Made by a program: the position numbers and the translations under genes
The notes under the pieces: generated by a model
The model's input: the letters and a program-made list of their open reading frames with translations, nothing else
Databases searched by the model: none
Told to the model about the DNA's origin: nothing
Shown here: piece after piece, positions 7,448-15,974 of the stretch
Layout: every line of letters starts with the position of its first letter
How positions within the stretch are numbered: position 1 is the first letter of the stretch
Source of the DNA: JBIYSM02 sp044759095
GTDB taxonomy: Bacteria > Bacillota > Bacilli > Brevibacillales > Brevibacillaceae
DNA length: 63,607 nt
NCBI RefSeq assembly: GCF_044759095.2
Contig: NZ_JBIYSM020000025.1
Span: 1-63,607 of the forward strand
Reading direction: 5' to 3'

Positions 7448-8818
7448 GTGCGTAATTATTTTGAGTTCGACAAACTTGGCACCAACTATCGCCGCGAGAT
7501 CATCGCCGGCATCACCACATTTTTGGCCATGGCGTACATTCTGGCTGTCAATCCTTTCATGCTGAGCGGTGCCGATCTCCCGCCGGAAGTAAAAGCCAAT
7601 TATCCGGAATTCGGAGCCGTTTTCACGGCAACTGCACTGGCTGCAGCCATCGGAACGCTCTTGATGGCTTTTATCGGTAAGCTGCCGATTGCGCAAGCGC
7701 CGGGCATGGGTCTTAATGCTTTCTTTACCTTTACCGTCGTATTGACCATGCAAATTCCCTGGCAGCAAGCGCTGGCCGGAGTCTTTATCTCCTGCACGAT
7801 CTTCCTGCTGCTGTCGTTGACTGGCATTCGCGAAGCAATCGTCAACTCGATTCCGCAAGGTCTCAAATACGCCGTTTCGGCGGGGATTGGCCTGTTTATC
7901 GCCTTCATCGGTTTGAAAAACGCCGGCATTATCATTGCCAACCCGGCGACATTCGTCTCTCTCGGCCACCTTTCCTTCCACGAAGGTATGAAGCCGGAAG
8001 AGATTCTTGCTGCGAAAAACGCACTGCTCGCTGTTTTTGGTCTGGTTTTGACCGCTGCCTTGATGTCCCGCAAGATCAATGCGGCCATCTTCATCGGGAT
8101 GGCGGCAACCGCTGTGGTCGGCATGATTTTTGGACTTGTTACCATGCCGGAAAAAATCGTTTCCGCACCGCCGAGCCTGGCTCCTACGTTTGGTGCAGCG
8201 TTCCAGTACCTGGGTGATTTCAACACGCTGTTCAGCATGAAAATGCTGATTGTCGTCTTTACGTTCCTGTTCGTCGACTTCTTTGACGCGACAGGCACCC
8301 TGCTGGGTGTGGCGAACCAAGCGGGCCTGCTGAAAGACGGGAAGCTGCCGCGTCCGGGACGCGCACTTGCTTCTGACGCGATTGCTGGTATGGCAGGTGC
8401 TGTACTGGGGACGTCCACAACCACGAGCTACATCGAGTCTGCAGCGGGTGTAGCGGCAGGCGGTCGAAGCGGTTTCGCCTCCGTCGTGACCGGCATTCTG
8501 TTTCTGCTGGCCCTGTTCTTCTCGCCGGTTCTGTCTGTGGTAACACCAGCTGTAACCGCTCCGGCACTGGTGATTGTAGGGGTGCTGATGGCGTCCCACA
8601 TGGCACAGATCGCGTGGAGTGAGATTGATGAAGCGCTTCCGGCGTTTCTGACCGTATTGATGATGCCGCTCACCTTCAGCATTGCTTCTGGGATCGCTGC
8701 CGGCTTTATCGTGTACCCGATCACCAAGCTGTTAAAAGGCAAAGGTCGCGAAGTTCATCCGGTGATGTACGTACTCTTCTTCGTCTTCCTGGCGTACTTC
8801 ACCTGGCTGCGCGAATAG
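7448..8818 (+). CDS. pbuG: Hypoxanthine/guanine permease
   Basis: 456-aa polytopic membrane protein of the AzgA/PbuG branch of the NCS2-like purine transporters, with about 12 hydrophobic segments. The segment ATGTLLGVANQAG and the half-helix GTSTTTSYIESAAG are typical of this family. It imports hypoxanthine and guanine for salvage. The translated open frame extends further upstream through the riboswitch, but the real start is GTG 7448 (MRNYFEFDKLG) behind a G-run at 7433-7438. The length then matches Bacillus PbuG (about 440 aa). It is doubly controlled, by a PurBox pair and by a guanine riboswitch. Confidence 0.94.
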   Translation: MRNYFEFDKLGTNYRREIIAGITTFLAMAYILAVNPFMLSGADLPPEVKANYPEFGAVFTATALAAAIGTLLMAFIGKLPIAQAPGMGLNAFFTFTVVLTMQIPWQQALAGVFISCTIFLLLSLTGIREAIVNSIPQGLKYAVSAGIGLFIAFIGLKNAGIIIANPATFVSLGHLSFHEGMKPEEILAAKNALLAVFGLVLTAALMSRKINAAIFIGMAATAVVGMIFGLVTMPEKIVSAPPSLAPTFGAAFQYLGDFNTLFSMKMLIVVFTFLFVDFFDATGTLLGVANQAGLLKDGKLPRPGRALASDAIAGMAGAVLGTSTTTSYIESAAGVAAGGRSGFASVVTGILFLLALFFSPVLSVVTPAVTAPALVIVGVLMASHMAQIAWSEIDEALPAFLTVLMMPLTFSIASGIAAGFIVYPITKLLKGKGREVHPVMYVLFFVFLAYFTWLRE

Positions 8819-8828
8819 AATAAACCTG

Positions 8829-8862
8829 AAAGCCGCTCTCTTGCTGACAAGAGGGCGGCTTT
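8829..8862 (+). terminator. Terminator after pbuG
   Basis: AAAGCCGC(T)CTCTTG pairs with CAAGAG(G)GCGGCTTT around a CTGA loop, followed by a short T-rich run. Confidence 0.8.
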
Positions 8863-8935
8863 GTTTGTATGACCGGAAACTTTGGAGGAAAACATTAGCA
8901 AAAAGCTGTAAGATGAGAGAAAAGGGGGCGATGGG

Positions 8936-10444
8936 TTGAGGAACCGAATGATCATGCCGGCGCTGGTATTGGCTTTGATTGGCACAAGCACAGCCGGACT
9001 CGCGGAGGTACAGGCAGCTGAACCGGGCCCCAAAGCGGTTTACGCCGCAAACCTCACCATAGAGCCGTTGCAACACCACATCGCGGGCCATGTGCAGATT
9101 CAATTCTGGCCGAAAGTTCGGGATCGGGCGTACGTTCATCTGTACCCGTATGCGTTTGCCGAAGGGGAGGGCCAAAAAGGTATCGTCTGGGATGAACTTT
9201 TAGGCAAGAGAGCGACACCTGGCACGTATCATATTACCAAGCTGCTTGTACAGGGCAAACCCGTTGAGGGAAAACGGACGGGAACCGTGCTGGAAGTGCC
9301 GCTGGATACGGCGGACAAGCCGAAGGAGAGCGGCCCTGTCAGGCTGGACATGGAGTTTGAACAGGTGTTGCCCCGCAACCAGGCCAGAATGTCGTACGAC
9401 GAGCACGCGATCTGGCTGGGCAACTGGCTGCCGGTTCTCGCGGTACACGACGAGGGAGGGTGGCACCTCGACCCGTACGTCCCGATGGGTGATCCGTTTT
9501 ACAGCGAGACGGCTGATTACCGGCTCCAGGTTACGCTTCCGCCGGGTTATCAGCTGGCCAGCACCGGGATTGATCATCAAGCTTCCTCCACGCAAACGCC
9601 GGATGGCAAGCGGCGAAGCTTCTTTCTGCAGGCTGACAACGTCAGGGACTTTGCGCTTGTCGTCCTGGATGAAAGCTATCGTCTGATGGAGACGAAGAGC
9701 AACGAAACGGCGGTCAGAACCTGGTGGCGTTCCGGGGACAACTTGAATCAAGTCATGCAGCTGCATGACGCTGCCGTCCGGTCGCTCGACTATTTTCACC
9801 GGACGTATGGGGCGTACCCTTACTCCGAGTATGATGTCGTTCGCACGGGCGGCCGTTTTGACGGGATGGAGTATCCCGGTCTCGTGTTTGTAGACGGAAG
9901 CCACTTTGCTGCGGAAAATTCCGTTTCTACTGCGGTGGTTGTTCATGAGACAGCCCATCAGTGGTTTTACGGACTGGTGGGCAACGATCAAATCGGGGAA
10001 GCGTGGCTTGACGAGGGATTGACCGAATATGCGGCGCTCTCCTTTTTGCAAAAGGCCTATCCAAAGCTCGCGGAAGACCGCATCCAGCGGCGGCGGCTTC
10101 GGGGGATTGTCCCGGCTGACAGCTACGCGGTAGAAGGATTGCGGCCGTGGCAGCCCATCCAGTATTTCCCTGATTGGTTGAGCTACAGTGATCTGGTCTA
10201 CTCCAGAGGCGTCAGCATGCTGTGGACACTGAGAGAGGCTTGGGGAGAAGCGCAGGTGGACCAGGTGCTGAAAAGCTACGTGGGCAAGCATCGGTTCGGG
10301 GTGGCGACCGCAAGTGAACTGATTGCGGCGTTTTCAGAGGTGGCAGGTGAAGACGCGACGCCGTACTTTGACTTCTGGATGAAGCTCGACAAGGCGCAAG
10401 AGGCAAAAGCAAAGGCGTGGCTTGCGCGGCGGGGAAAACGGTAA
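8936..10444 (+). CDS. Secreted M1-family (gluzincin) metallopeptidase, copy 1
   Basis: 502 aa. An N-terminal signal peptide ends near AEVQAAEP (about residue 27). Beta-rich M1 N-domain follows, then GGRFDGMEYPG (the GxMEN-like substrate loop). The zinc site is HETAH with His337, Glu338, His341 and Glu360 (HEXXH-18-E). Such enzymes trim N-terminal residues from peptides, here outside the membrane. The start is TTG with AGGGGG 8 bp upstream. It is followed after 21 bp by a paralogue of the same architecture, so the pair arose by tandem duplication. It is shorter than full M1 aminopeptidases (about 850 aa) because the C-terminal helical domain is missing or reduced. The substrate is unknown. Confidence 0.85.
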   Translation: MRNRMIMPALVLALIGTSTAGLAEVQAAEPGPKAVYAANLTIEPLQHHIAGHVQIQFWPKVRDRAYVHLYPYAFAEGEGQKGIVWDELLGKRATPGTYHITKLLVQGKPVEGKRTGTVLEVPLDTADKPKESGPVRLDMEFEQVLPRNQARMSYDEHAIWLGNWLPVLAVHDEGGWHLDPYVPMGDPFYSETADYRLQVTLPPGYQLASTGIDHQASSTQTPDGKRRSFFLQADNVRDFALVVLDESYRLMETKSNETAVRTWWRSGDNLNQVMQLHDAAVRSLDYFHRTYGAYPYSEYDVVRTGGRFDGMEYPGLVFVDGSHFAAENSVSTAVVVHETAHQWFYGLVGNDQIGEAWLDEGLTEYAALSFLQKAYPKLAEDRIQRRRLRGIVPADSYAVEGLRPWQPIQYFPDWLSYSDLVYSRGVSMLWTLREAWGEAQVDQVLKSYVGKHRFGVATASELIAAFSEVAGEDATPYFDFWMKLDKAQEAKAKAWLARRGKR

Positions 10445-10465
10445 ACCCGGAGTGGGGGGACGAGG

Positions 10466-12013
10466 ATGAAGCGGTGGGGGTTGGCATTGGCTGCAGTGCT
10501 TGTGTTATCCGGGCTGTTGGTGTGGGGGCAGCCTTCGTGGACGGAGTCTCCGGGTTATTCCGTCTTTCCGGAAGAGATTCCCGCCCCGGTCACGTACCGG
10601 GCCGATGTTCACATCGAGCCGCAAAAGCGACTGGTAACGGGAACCTTCGTAGCCCGCTTCGTTCCACAAGATTCAAAAGCCTATTTTCATCTTTACCCGA
10701 ACGTGTTTCGCCATTCCGATCAATTACGGGGCGAGAACTGGGAAGAGGTGCTGGGGACGCGGAGATTGCCCGGTGAAATACGCATCCGCGCCGTAAAGCT
10801 GGAGGGTCGGGATGTATCGGCAGCTCTGCACGGAGACAGCGGGACGATCCTGGAGGTACCGATACCTTCTATAGCTCGGCGCAAACAGGTCGAAACGGAA
10901 ATCGAGTTTGACCTGCGAGTTCCCTACAACAGCGGGCGGCTGTCCTACAACGACAACGCCATCTGGCTGGGCAACTGGCTGCCGATCCTGGCTGTGAAAG
11001 AGCAGCAAGGATGGCGGCTGGATCCGTATACTCCCATGGGCGATCCGTTTTACAGTGAAATGGCCAACTACCACGTCAGGGTAAGTCTTCCAGAAGGGTA
11101 CTATCTGGCGACGAGCGGAACGGAAAGCCAGGCCGTGGTAACTCAGACACGGCCGGCAAGGCAGACCTTTTATGAAATAGATGCGAGTAATGTTCGGGAT
11201 TTTGCCATGGTCATCATGGACGACACCTATCGCAGTACACAGACTGAGGTAGGGAAGTCGGTTGTTCGCACCTGGTGGCAGGAAGGTGACGATCCTGAGG
11301 TTGTTGAGCGACTGCATGATGTGGCGGTTCAGTCGATCCGTTATTATGGCAAAGAGTTTGGCAAATATCCGTACCGGGAATACGATGTGGTCAAGACAGG
11401 CGGCTTTTTTGGCGGGATGGAGTATCCGAGTATCGTGTTCATCCAGGGAGATTTTTTTAACAGCCGGCCTGAAATCGGGGCAGCCGTCGTAGCGCATGAA
11501 ACAGCCCATCAGTGGTTCTACGGGCTGGTCGGCAGCGACGAAGTGCGGGAAGCGTGGGTGGATGAGAGCTTGACCGACTATGCGACGATGGCGTTTTTGC
11601 AGCAGTACGATGGCCGGCTTGCACAGGGGTACATCGAGCGGAGGCTTACAGCAGGGAAAGCCGCAAAGAAATATGCAGGCCGCGGGATTGGGGCCTGGCA
11701 GCCGGTAACGAAATTCCCTGACTGGAGCAGCTACAGCGACCTCGTTTATTCCCGAGGGGCAGCGATGCTTTGGCAGCTGCGGGAGGCATGGGGAGAGAAA
11801 CGCGTTCACCAGGCGCTGCGGCGGTATTTCAACGAAAACCAGTACGGTTTGGCAACCGGAGCGGATGTGGTCGAAGCATTTTCCCGGGAGGCCGGTGCCG
11901 ATGCGGAACCGTACTTTGATTACTGGCTGCGATTGGAGCTGGAGAAGGAAAAGCAAGCCAGTCAATGGGTGGAAAAGGGTAAAAGGCGAATATTAATAAT
12001 AAAACCAAAATAA
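10466..12013 (+). CDS. Secreted M1-family metallopeptidase, copy 2
   Basis: 515-aa paralogue of the preceding gene. A signal or anchor segment lies at residues 5-25. The two proteins share blocks such as AIWLGNWLP, YTPMGDPFYSE and NVRDFA. The substrate loop is GGFFGGMEYPS and the zinc site is HETAH with His344, Glu345, His348 and Glu367. Both copies retain all metal ligands, so neither is an obvious pseudoenzyme. The start is ATG behind GGGGGGACGAGG. It is co-transcribed with copy 1 by spacing (21 bp). Its last codons overlap the distal PurBox half-site of purE (11987-11997). Confidence 0.85.
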   Translation: MKRWGLALAAVLVLSGLLVWGQPSWTESPGYSVFPEEIPAPVTYRADVHIEPQKRLVTGTFVARFVPQDSKAYFHLYPNVFRHSDQLRGENWEEVLGTRRLPGEIRIRAVKLEGRDVSAALHGDSGTILEVPIPSIARRKQVETEIEFDLRVPYNSGRLSYNDNAIWLGNWLPILAVKEQQGWRLDPYTPMGDPFYSEMANYHVRVSLPEGYYLATSGTESQAVVTQTRPARQTFYEIDASNVRDFAMVIMDDTYRSTQTEVGKSVVRTWWQEGDDPEVVERLHDVAVQSIRYYGKEFGKYPYREYDVVKTGGFFGGMEYPSIVFIQGDFFNSRPEIGAAVVAHETAHQWFYGLVGSDEVREAWVDESLTDYATMAFLQQYDGRLAQGYIERRLTAGKAAKKYAGRGIGAWQPVTKFPDWSSYSDLVYSRGAAMLWQLREAWGEKRVHQALRRYFNENQYGLATGADVVEAFSREAGADAEPYFDYWLRLELEKEKQASQWVEKGKRRILIIKPK

Positions 12014-12021
12014 ATCGTTCG
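11987..12021 (+). promoter_or_regulatory. Paired PurBox upstream of purE
   Basis: CGAATATTAAT and AATCGTTCG half-sites, 35 bp end to end. GTTCGGATA matches the Bacillus PurBox core in inverted orientation. The inner half-site ends 9 bp before the -35 box, as at pbuG. Confidence 0.7.
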
Positions 12022-12030
12022 GATACGAGG

Positions 12031-12060
12031 TTGACAGGCAAACTTTTTCCTTGTTACACT
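12031..12060 (+). promoter_or_regulatory. purE promoter
   Basis: TTGACA and TACACT separated by 18 bp, giving transcription of purEKB. Confidence 0.75.
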
Positions 12061-12100
12061 AAACGTGCATAGATGATTGGGATGATTTCCGTATAGAACA

Positions 12101-12175
12101 AACCCAGGCGGCAGATTCGGCAACCCTTTGCAAGGTGCCGGAAACCGGTTGGGTTTTCTCATGGATTTTTTAACA
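12101..12175 (+). terminator. Attenuator-like structure in the purE leader
   Basis: Outer arms AACCCA (12101-12106) and TGGGTT (12150-12155) enclose an inner CGGC(A)ACC/GGTGCCG hairpin. T-rich stretches follow (TTTTCTC, then GATTTTTT). It has no purine aptamer core, unlike guaA and pbuG. Whether it terminates transcription conditionally is unknown. Confidence 0.45.
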
Positions 12176-12195
12176 GAGAGGGGCAGTTGCGTAAT

Positions 12196-12684
12196 ATGGT
12201 CGGACCCTTGGTAGGCGTCATTATGGGCAGCACATCCGATTGGGAGACGATGAAGGAAGCGTGTCAGATTCTGGATGAACTGCAGGTGCCGTACGAGAAA
12301 AAGGTCGTCTCTGCACACCGTACGCCTGATCTGATGTTCAGGTATGCCGAAAGCGCCAAAAGCAGAGGACTGGAAGTGATCATCGCCGGAGCGGGAGGAG
12401 CAGCCCACCTGCCTGGGATGGTGGCAGCCAAAACGGAACTGCCGGTTATCGGTGTACCGGTGAAATCGTCCAATCTGAACGGATTGGATTCGCTTCTGTC
12501 GATTGTGCAAATGCCGGGCGGAGTACCGGTCGCGACTGTGGCCATCGGCAAGGCCGGCGCCGTCAACGCAGGTCTCTTGGCCGCGCAAATTCTCGGCCTT
12601 AAATACCCGGACATTCAGGAGCGCTTTGTTGCCAGACGAGAAGCCATACGTCAAAAAGTGCTAAAGGACAGTGAACTCTCATGA
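12196..12684 (+). CDS. purE: N5-carboxyaminoimidazole ribonucleotide mutase
   Basis: Converts N5-CAIR to CAIR, working after PurK. The 162-aa length and the signature GVIMGSTSDWETM at residues 7-19, with SAHRTPD and the GAGGAAHLPGM loop, are those of class I PurE. I prefer ATG 12196 over the in-frame TTG 12187, because the G-rich site GAGAGGGG ends only 3 bp before the TTG. Overlaps purK by 4 bp (ATGA). Confidence 0.97.
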   Translation: MVGPLVGVIMGSTSDWETMKEACQILDELQVPYEKKVVSAHRTPDLMFRYAESAKSRGLEVIIAGAGGAAHLPGMVAAKTELPVIGVPVKSSNLNGLDSLLSIVQMPGGVPVATVAIGKAGAVNAGLLAAQILGLKYPDIQERFVARREAIRQKVLKDSELS

Positions 12685-13835
12685 CGAGCATGAAGGACAA
12701 GCAGATCAGGCCGGGAGCGACGATCGGCATCCTCGGCGGCGGACAGTTGGGGCGGATGATCGCACTCGCTGGCCGGGCGATGGGTTATCGTTTCGTCACG
12801 ATGGACCCCACAGAAGACGCACCGTGCGGTCAGGTGGCTGACCGGCAGATCGTCGCCCGTTACGAAGATGTGGACGCTGCCATACAGCTGGCCGAGGTCA
12901 GCGACGTGATCAGCTATGAATTTGAAAACGTGGACGCGCAGGTGGCGGAGGTGCTGGAAAGCCGTTCGTTTGTTCCGCAGGGCAGCCGATTGCTGCGGAT
13001 TACACAGAACCGCATCTATGAAAAAACAGCGATCCGGGAGCTTGGGATACCGGTCGCTCCGTTCCGCGTCATTGGCAGTTTGGAGGAGCTGGAAGCAGCG
13101 GTCGATGAACTGGGTCTGCCCGCCGTGATGAAAACCGCCACTGGCGGGTACGACGGAAAGGGACAGTGGGTGCTGAGAAAAAGTGAGGAGCTCGGCGAAG
13201 CGTACGAGACGATGGTGAAGGCGGGTACTGAGCTGATCGTGGAAAAGTTTATTCCCTTCCAAACGGAGCTCTCCGTGATCGCCGCTCGCAGTCTCTCGGG
13301 CGAGCTGGTAACCTTTCCGGCTGCAGAGAACATCCACCGGGACAATATCCTGCACCTGTCCATTGTACCGGCGCGGGTATCGACCGACATCCAGCAGAAA
13401 GCAGAGCAGATTGCCCGTGAGATCGCAGAGAAACTGGACGTGGTCGGTTTGATCGCCGTCGAGATGTTTCTTGCCGCAAACGGGGAACTCTATGTAAACG
13501 AACTGGCTCCCCGTCCCCACAACTCGGGACACTACACCATGGACGCCTGCGTCACGTCCCAATTTGAACAGCACGTGCGGGCCGTCTGCAACCTGCCGTT
13601 GGGTTCGACCCAGCTGTTGACGCCTGTCGTAATGGTGAATATACTAGGTGAGCATCTGCAGCCCGTACTGAATCGTATCGACCGCCTGCCACGCACTGCG
13701 AAGCTGCATTTGTACGGCAAGCACGAAAGCAAGGAGAAGCGGAAAATGGGGCATTTGAACGTCGTCGCCCCATCGGTGGAAGAGGCGTTGGAGCAGATTG
13801 ACCACCTGGAAATATGGAAAAAAGTGGAGGTTTGA
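12681..13835 (+). CDS. purK: N5-carboxyaminoimidazole ribonucleotide synthase
   Basis: ATP-grasp enzyme that makes N5-CAIR from AIR, bicarbonate and ATP. 384 aa. The N-terminal glycine-rich GILGGGQLGRM (about 13-23) is followed by an ATP-grasp core with TATGGYDGKGQ and the metal-binding NELAPRPHNSGH near residue 270. It overlaps purE by 4 bp, indicating coupled translation, and its end abuts purB. It supplies the substrate for PurE, so the two form one step pair. Confidence 0.97.
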   Translation: MTSMKDKQIRPGATIGILGGGQLGRMIALAGRAMGYRFVTMDPTEDAPCGQVADRQIVARYEDVDAAIQLAEVSDVISYEFENVDAQVAEVLESRSFVPQGSRLLRITQNRIYEKTAIRELGIPVAPFRVIGSLEELEAAVDELGLPAVMKTATGGYDGKGQWVLRKSEELGEAYETMVKAGTELIVEKFIPFQTELSVIAARSLSGELVTFPAAENIHRDNILHLSIVPARVSTDIQQKAEQIAREIAEKLDVVGLIAVEMFLAANGELYVNELAPRPHNSGHYTMDACVTSQFEQHVRAVCNLPLGSTQLLTPVVMVNILGEHLQPVLNRIDRLPRTAKLHLYGKHESKEKRKMGHLNVVAPSVEEALEQIDHLEIWKKVEV

Positions 13836-13837
13836 CC

Positions 13838-15136
13838 ATGATTGAACGTTATTCCCGACCTGAAATGCGAGCCATTTGGACGGAAGAAAACAAATTCAAG
13901 GCGTGGCTGGAAGTAGAGATTCTCGCCTGTGAAGCCTGGTCCAAACTGGGTGTCATTCCGGAAGAAGACGTAAAAAAGCTGCGGGAAAACGCCAGCTTTG
14001 ACATCAAGCGCATCTACGAAATCGAAGAAGAGACCCGCCACGACGTCGTTGCGTTTACCCGTGCCGTGTCGGAAACGCTGGGCGAAGAGAAGAAGTGGGT
14101 ACACTACGGCCTGACGTCCACCGACGTGGTGGATACCGCCCTTTCCTACCTGTTGCTCCAGGCCAACGAAATTCTGGAAAAAGACATCGAGGATTTCATC
14201 GCCATCCTCGCCGACAAGGCGCGGGAACACAAAGATACCGTCTGCATGGGACGCACCCACGGCGTACACGCGGAGCCGACTACGTTCGGTCTGAAGCTGG
14301 CCCTCTGGCATGAAGAGATGAAACGCAACCTGGCCCGTTTCCGCGCAGCGAAACAGGAGGTGGCTGTGGGCAAAATCTCCGGGGCGGTCGGAACCTATGC
14401 CAATATCGATCCGTTTGTGGAGCAGTATGTATGCGAAAAGCTGGGATTGACCGCTGCGCCTATCTCCACGCAGACCCTGCAGCGTGACCGACATGCAGAG
14501 TACATGGCGACGCTTGCGCTCATCGCGACTTCGCTGGACAAGTTTGCAACAGAAATCCGCGCTCTGCAAAAGAGCGAAATACGCGAGGTGGAGGAGCCAT
14601 TCGCCAAGGGGCAAAAAGGTTCGTCTGCCATGCCGCACAAACGCAATCCGATCGGCTGTGAAAACATCTCCGGCCTCTCCCGCGTGCTCCGCGGCCACAT
14701 GCTGTCTGCGTATGAGAACGTACCGCTCTGGCACGAGCGCGACATTTCCCACTCCTCCGTGGAGCGGGTGATTCTGCCGGATGCGACCCAGCTGTTGAAC
14801 TACATGCTGCGCCGCTTCATGAACATCGTGAAGAACCTCACCGTCTTCCCGGAAAACATGAAGCGCAACATGGACCGCACGTTTGGCCTGATCTATTCCC
14901 AGCAGGTCATGCTGAAGCTGATTGAAAAAGGCATGAGCCGCGAACAGGCCTACGATACGGTGCAACCCCGGGCGATGCAGGCGTGGGAAGAACAGCGTTC
15001 CTTCCGCTCCATTCTCGAGGAGGACAAAACGGTTGCTGCCACCCTCACCAAGGAAGAGCTGGATGACTGCTTCGATTACCGTTATCATCTGAAGCATGTC
15101 GATACCATCTTCCAGCGGTTAGGACTGCTCTCATAA
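13838..15136 (+). CDS. purB: Adenylosuccinate lyase
   Basis: Cleaves SAICAR to AICAR in the de novo path and adenylosuccinate to AMP in the AMP branch. 432 aa of the fumarase/aspartase superfamily. The signature KGSSAMPHKRNPIGCE is present around residue 260 and the TSTDVVDTA block near residue 86. The open frame extends to 13814, but ATG 13838 (MIERYSRPEM) matches the family N-terminus and has GGAGG 8 bp upstream. It is the last gene of the first pur unit; a strong terminator follows. Confidence 0.97.
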   Translation: MIERYSRPEMRAIWTEENKFKAWLEVEILACEAWSKLGVIPEEDVKKLRENASFDIKRIYEIEEETRHDVVAFTRAVSETLGEEKKWVHYGLTSTDVVDTALSYLLLQANEILEKDIEDFIAILADKAREHKDTVCMGRTHGVHAEPTTFGLKLALWHEEMKRNLARFRAAKQEVAVGKISGAVGTYANIDPFVEQYVCEKLGLTAAPISTQTLQRDRHAEYMATLALIATSLDKFATEIRALQKSEIREVEEPFAKGQKGSSAMPHKRNPIGCENISGLSRVLRGHMLSAYENVPLWHERDISHSSVERVILPDATQLLNYMLRRFMNIVKNLTVFPENMKRNMDRTFGLIYSQQVMLKLIEKGMSREQAYDTVQPRAMQAWEEQRSFRSILEEDKTVAATLTKEELDDCFDYRYHLKHVDTIFQRLGLLS

Positions 15137-15141
15137 CCTAG

Positions 15142-15174
15142 ACGCTTTCGTTCATTTAGAACGAAAGCGTTTTT
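15142..15174 (+). terminator. Terminator after purB
   Basis: ACGCTTTCGTT pairs perfectly with AACGAAAGCGT around CATTTAG and is followed by five T residues. It separates purEKB from purC, which lies 15 kb away. Confidence 0.9.
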
Positions 15175-15232
15175 CATTTGTGTATAAGAATTTATAAATT
15201 TGGACATTCCATACAGCCGCTAGAAAAGTGTT

Positions 15233-15281
15233 CGGGGCCCCGCCCGGCGAAGCGTTAGCTAATGCCGGTGGGTTTTCTTGT
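15233..15281 (+). repeat. Stem-loop element, copy A
   Basis: GGGGCCCCGCCCGGC, a loop containing GCGTTAGCT, then GCCGGTGGGTTTTC. The stem CCCGC(C)CGGC/GCCGGTGGG is followed by a T-rich tail, so it could also terminate transcription. A second copy with the same conserved blocks but a different stem sequence lies inverted at 39938-39985. Confidence 0.6.
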
Positions 15282-15332
15282 TCAAGGCTTTCAGCAAAAG
15301 ATTCTTTACTAGTATAAACTTTAAGAATACTC

Positions 15333-15361
15333 TTGCGGATGGGCGAAATTCGTATTATATT
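15333..15361 (+). promoter_or_regulatory. Possible promoter of the Lrp-transporter operon
   Basis: TTGCGG and TATATT separated by 17 bp in AT-rich sequence upstream of the Lrp-family gene. The -35 element is weak. Confidence 0.4.
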
Positions 15362-15378
15362 ATGAAAAAAGTATTCAA

Positions 15379-15441
15379 ATTCGTCCTAATTTCCAAAAAT
15401 AATACCGTATTAAGTTCTAAATTCCGAAATTTGGGACGAAT
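15379..15441 (+). promoter_or_regulatory. Long inverted repeat before the Lrp-family gene
   Basis: Arms ATTCGTCCTAATTTC (15379-15393) and GAAATTTGGGACGAAT (15426-15441) are complementary apart from small differences. The right arm ends 2-3 bp before the ribosome site. It may be an autoregulatory operator or a leader hairpin. The rest of the 15175-15456 gap holds no gene. Confidence 0.5.
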
Positions 15442-15456
15442 GAAGGAAGGTGAATT

Positions 15457-15933
15457 ATGGAGGACAAATTCCAGCGTTCACGTCATTACGAACTGGACGA
15501 ACTTGATTACGGGATTGCCCGTGCGCTGCAGGACAACGCCCGGCTCCCGTTTACGCAAATCGCAAAGGACCTGGGTGTCACGGAAAAAACCGTCCGGATG
15601 CGGGTACAGCAGATGCAGGAATCAGGTGTCCTCAGTCTTGTCGCCATCGTCAACCCTGTGAAGGCGGGCTTGGCTGTTCAAACCAAAATTCAAATTGCGA
15701 CGGAAGCGGCCAAGCTGGACGACGTCGTAGCCGATCTCATGAAGATCGAGGAAGTGCGGCTCATTGAGTTAACGACAGGCGACTATCAGTTGTTGATTCA
15801 GGTGTTTCATCGCAACTATGAAGAACTGTCGGAGTTTCTGATGCACAAGCTACATCGCATCAGAGGAATCAGTAAGGTAAACGTCATTCATGAGCTGAAA
15901 GTGTTGAAATCCCGTTTCAAATTTATCCGTTGA
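15457..15933 (+). CDS. Lrp/AsnC-family transcriptional regulator
   Basis: 158 aa. The N-terminal winged helix-turn-helix spans about residues 14-65 (TQIAKDLGVTEKTVRMRV as the DNA-reading part) and the C-terminal RAM ligand-binding domain about 70-150 (IELTTGDYQLLI). Lrp proteins sense amino acids or related small molecules and often control the genes beside them. It opens what looks like a nine-gene run through the GGT-like gene at 24093. B. subtilis has an Lrp gene (ywrC) with CHR transporter genes (ywrA, ywrB) and a GGT-like gene (ywrD), the same set without the ABC transporter. Start ATG with AGGAAGG 7 bp upstream. Confidence 0.9.
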   Translation: MEDKFQRSRHYELDELDYGIARALQDNARLPFTQIAKDLGVTEKTVRMRVQQMQESGVLSLVAIVNPVKAGLAVQTKIQIATEAAKLDDVVADLMKIEEVRLIELTTGDYQLLIQVFHRNYEELSEFLMHKLHRIRGISKVNVIHELKVLKSRFKFIR

Positions 15934-15974
15934 AACGTGATGCCATAAATTTTTTGAAGAGAGAAGGGGATGAC

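Noticed and set aside
13532..15097. 521-codon minus-strand frame over purB
   Set aside because: purB in the opposite direction is certain. The antisense frame is a by-product of GC bias at codon positions and has no recognisable protein.
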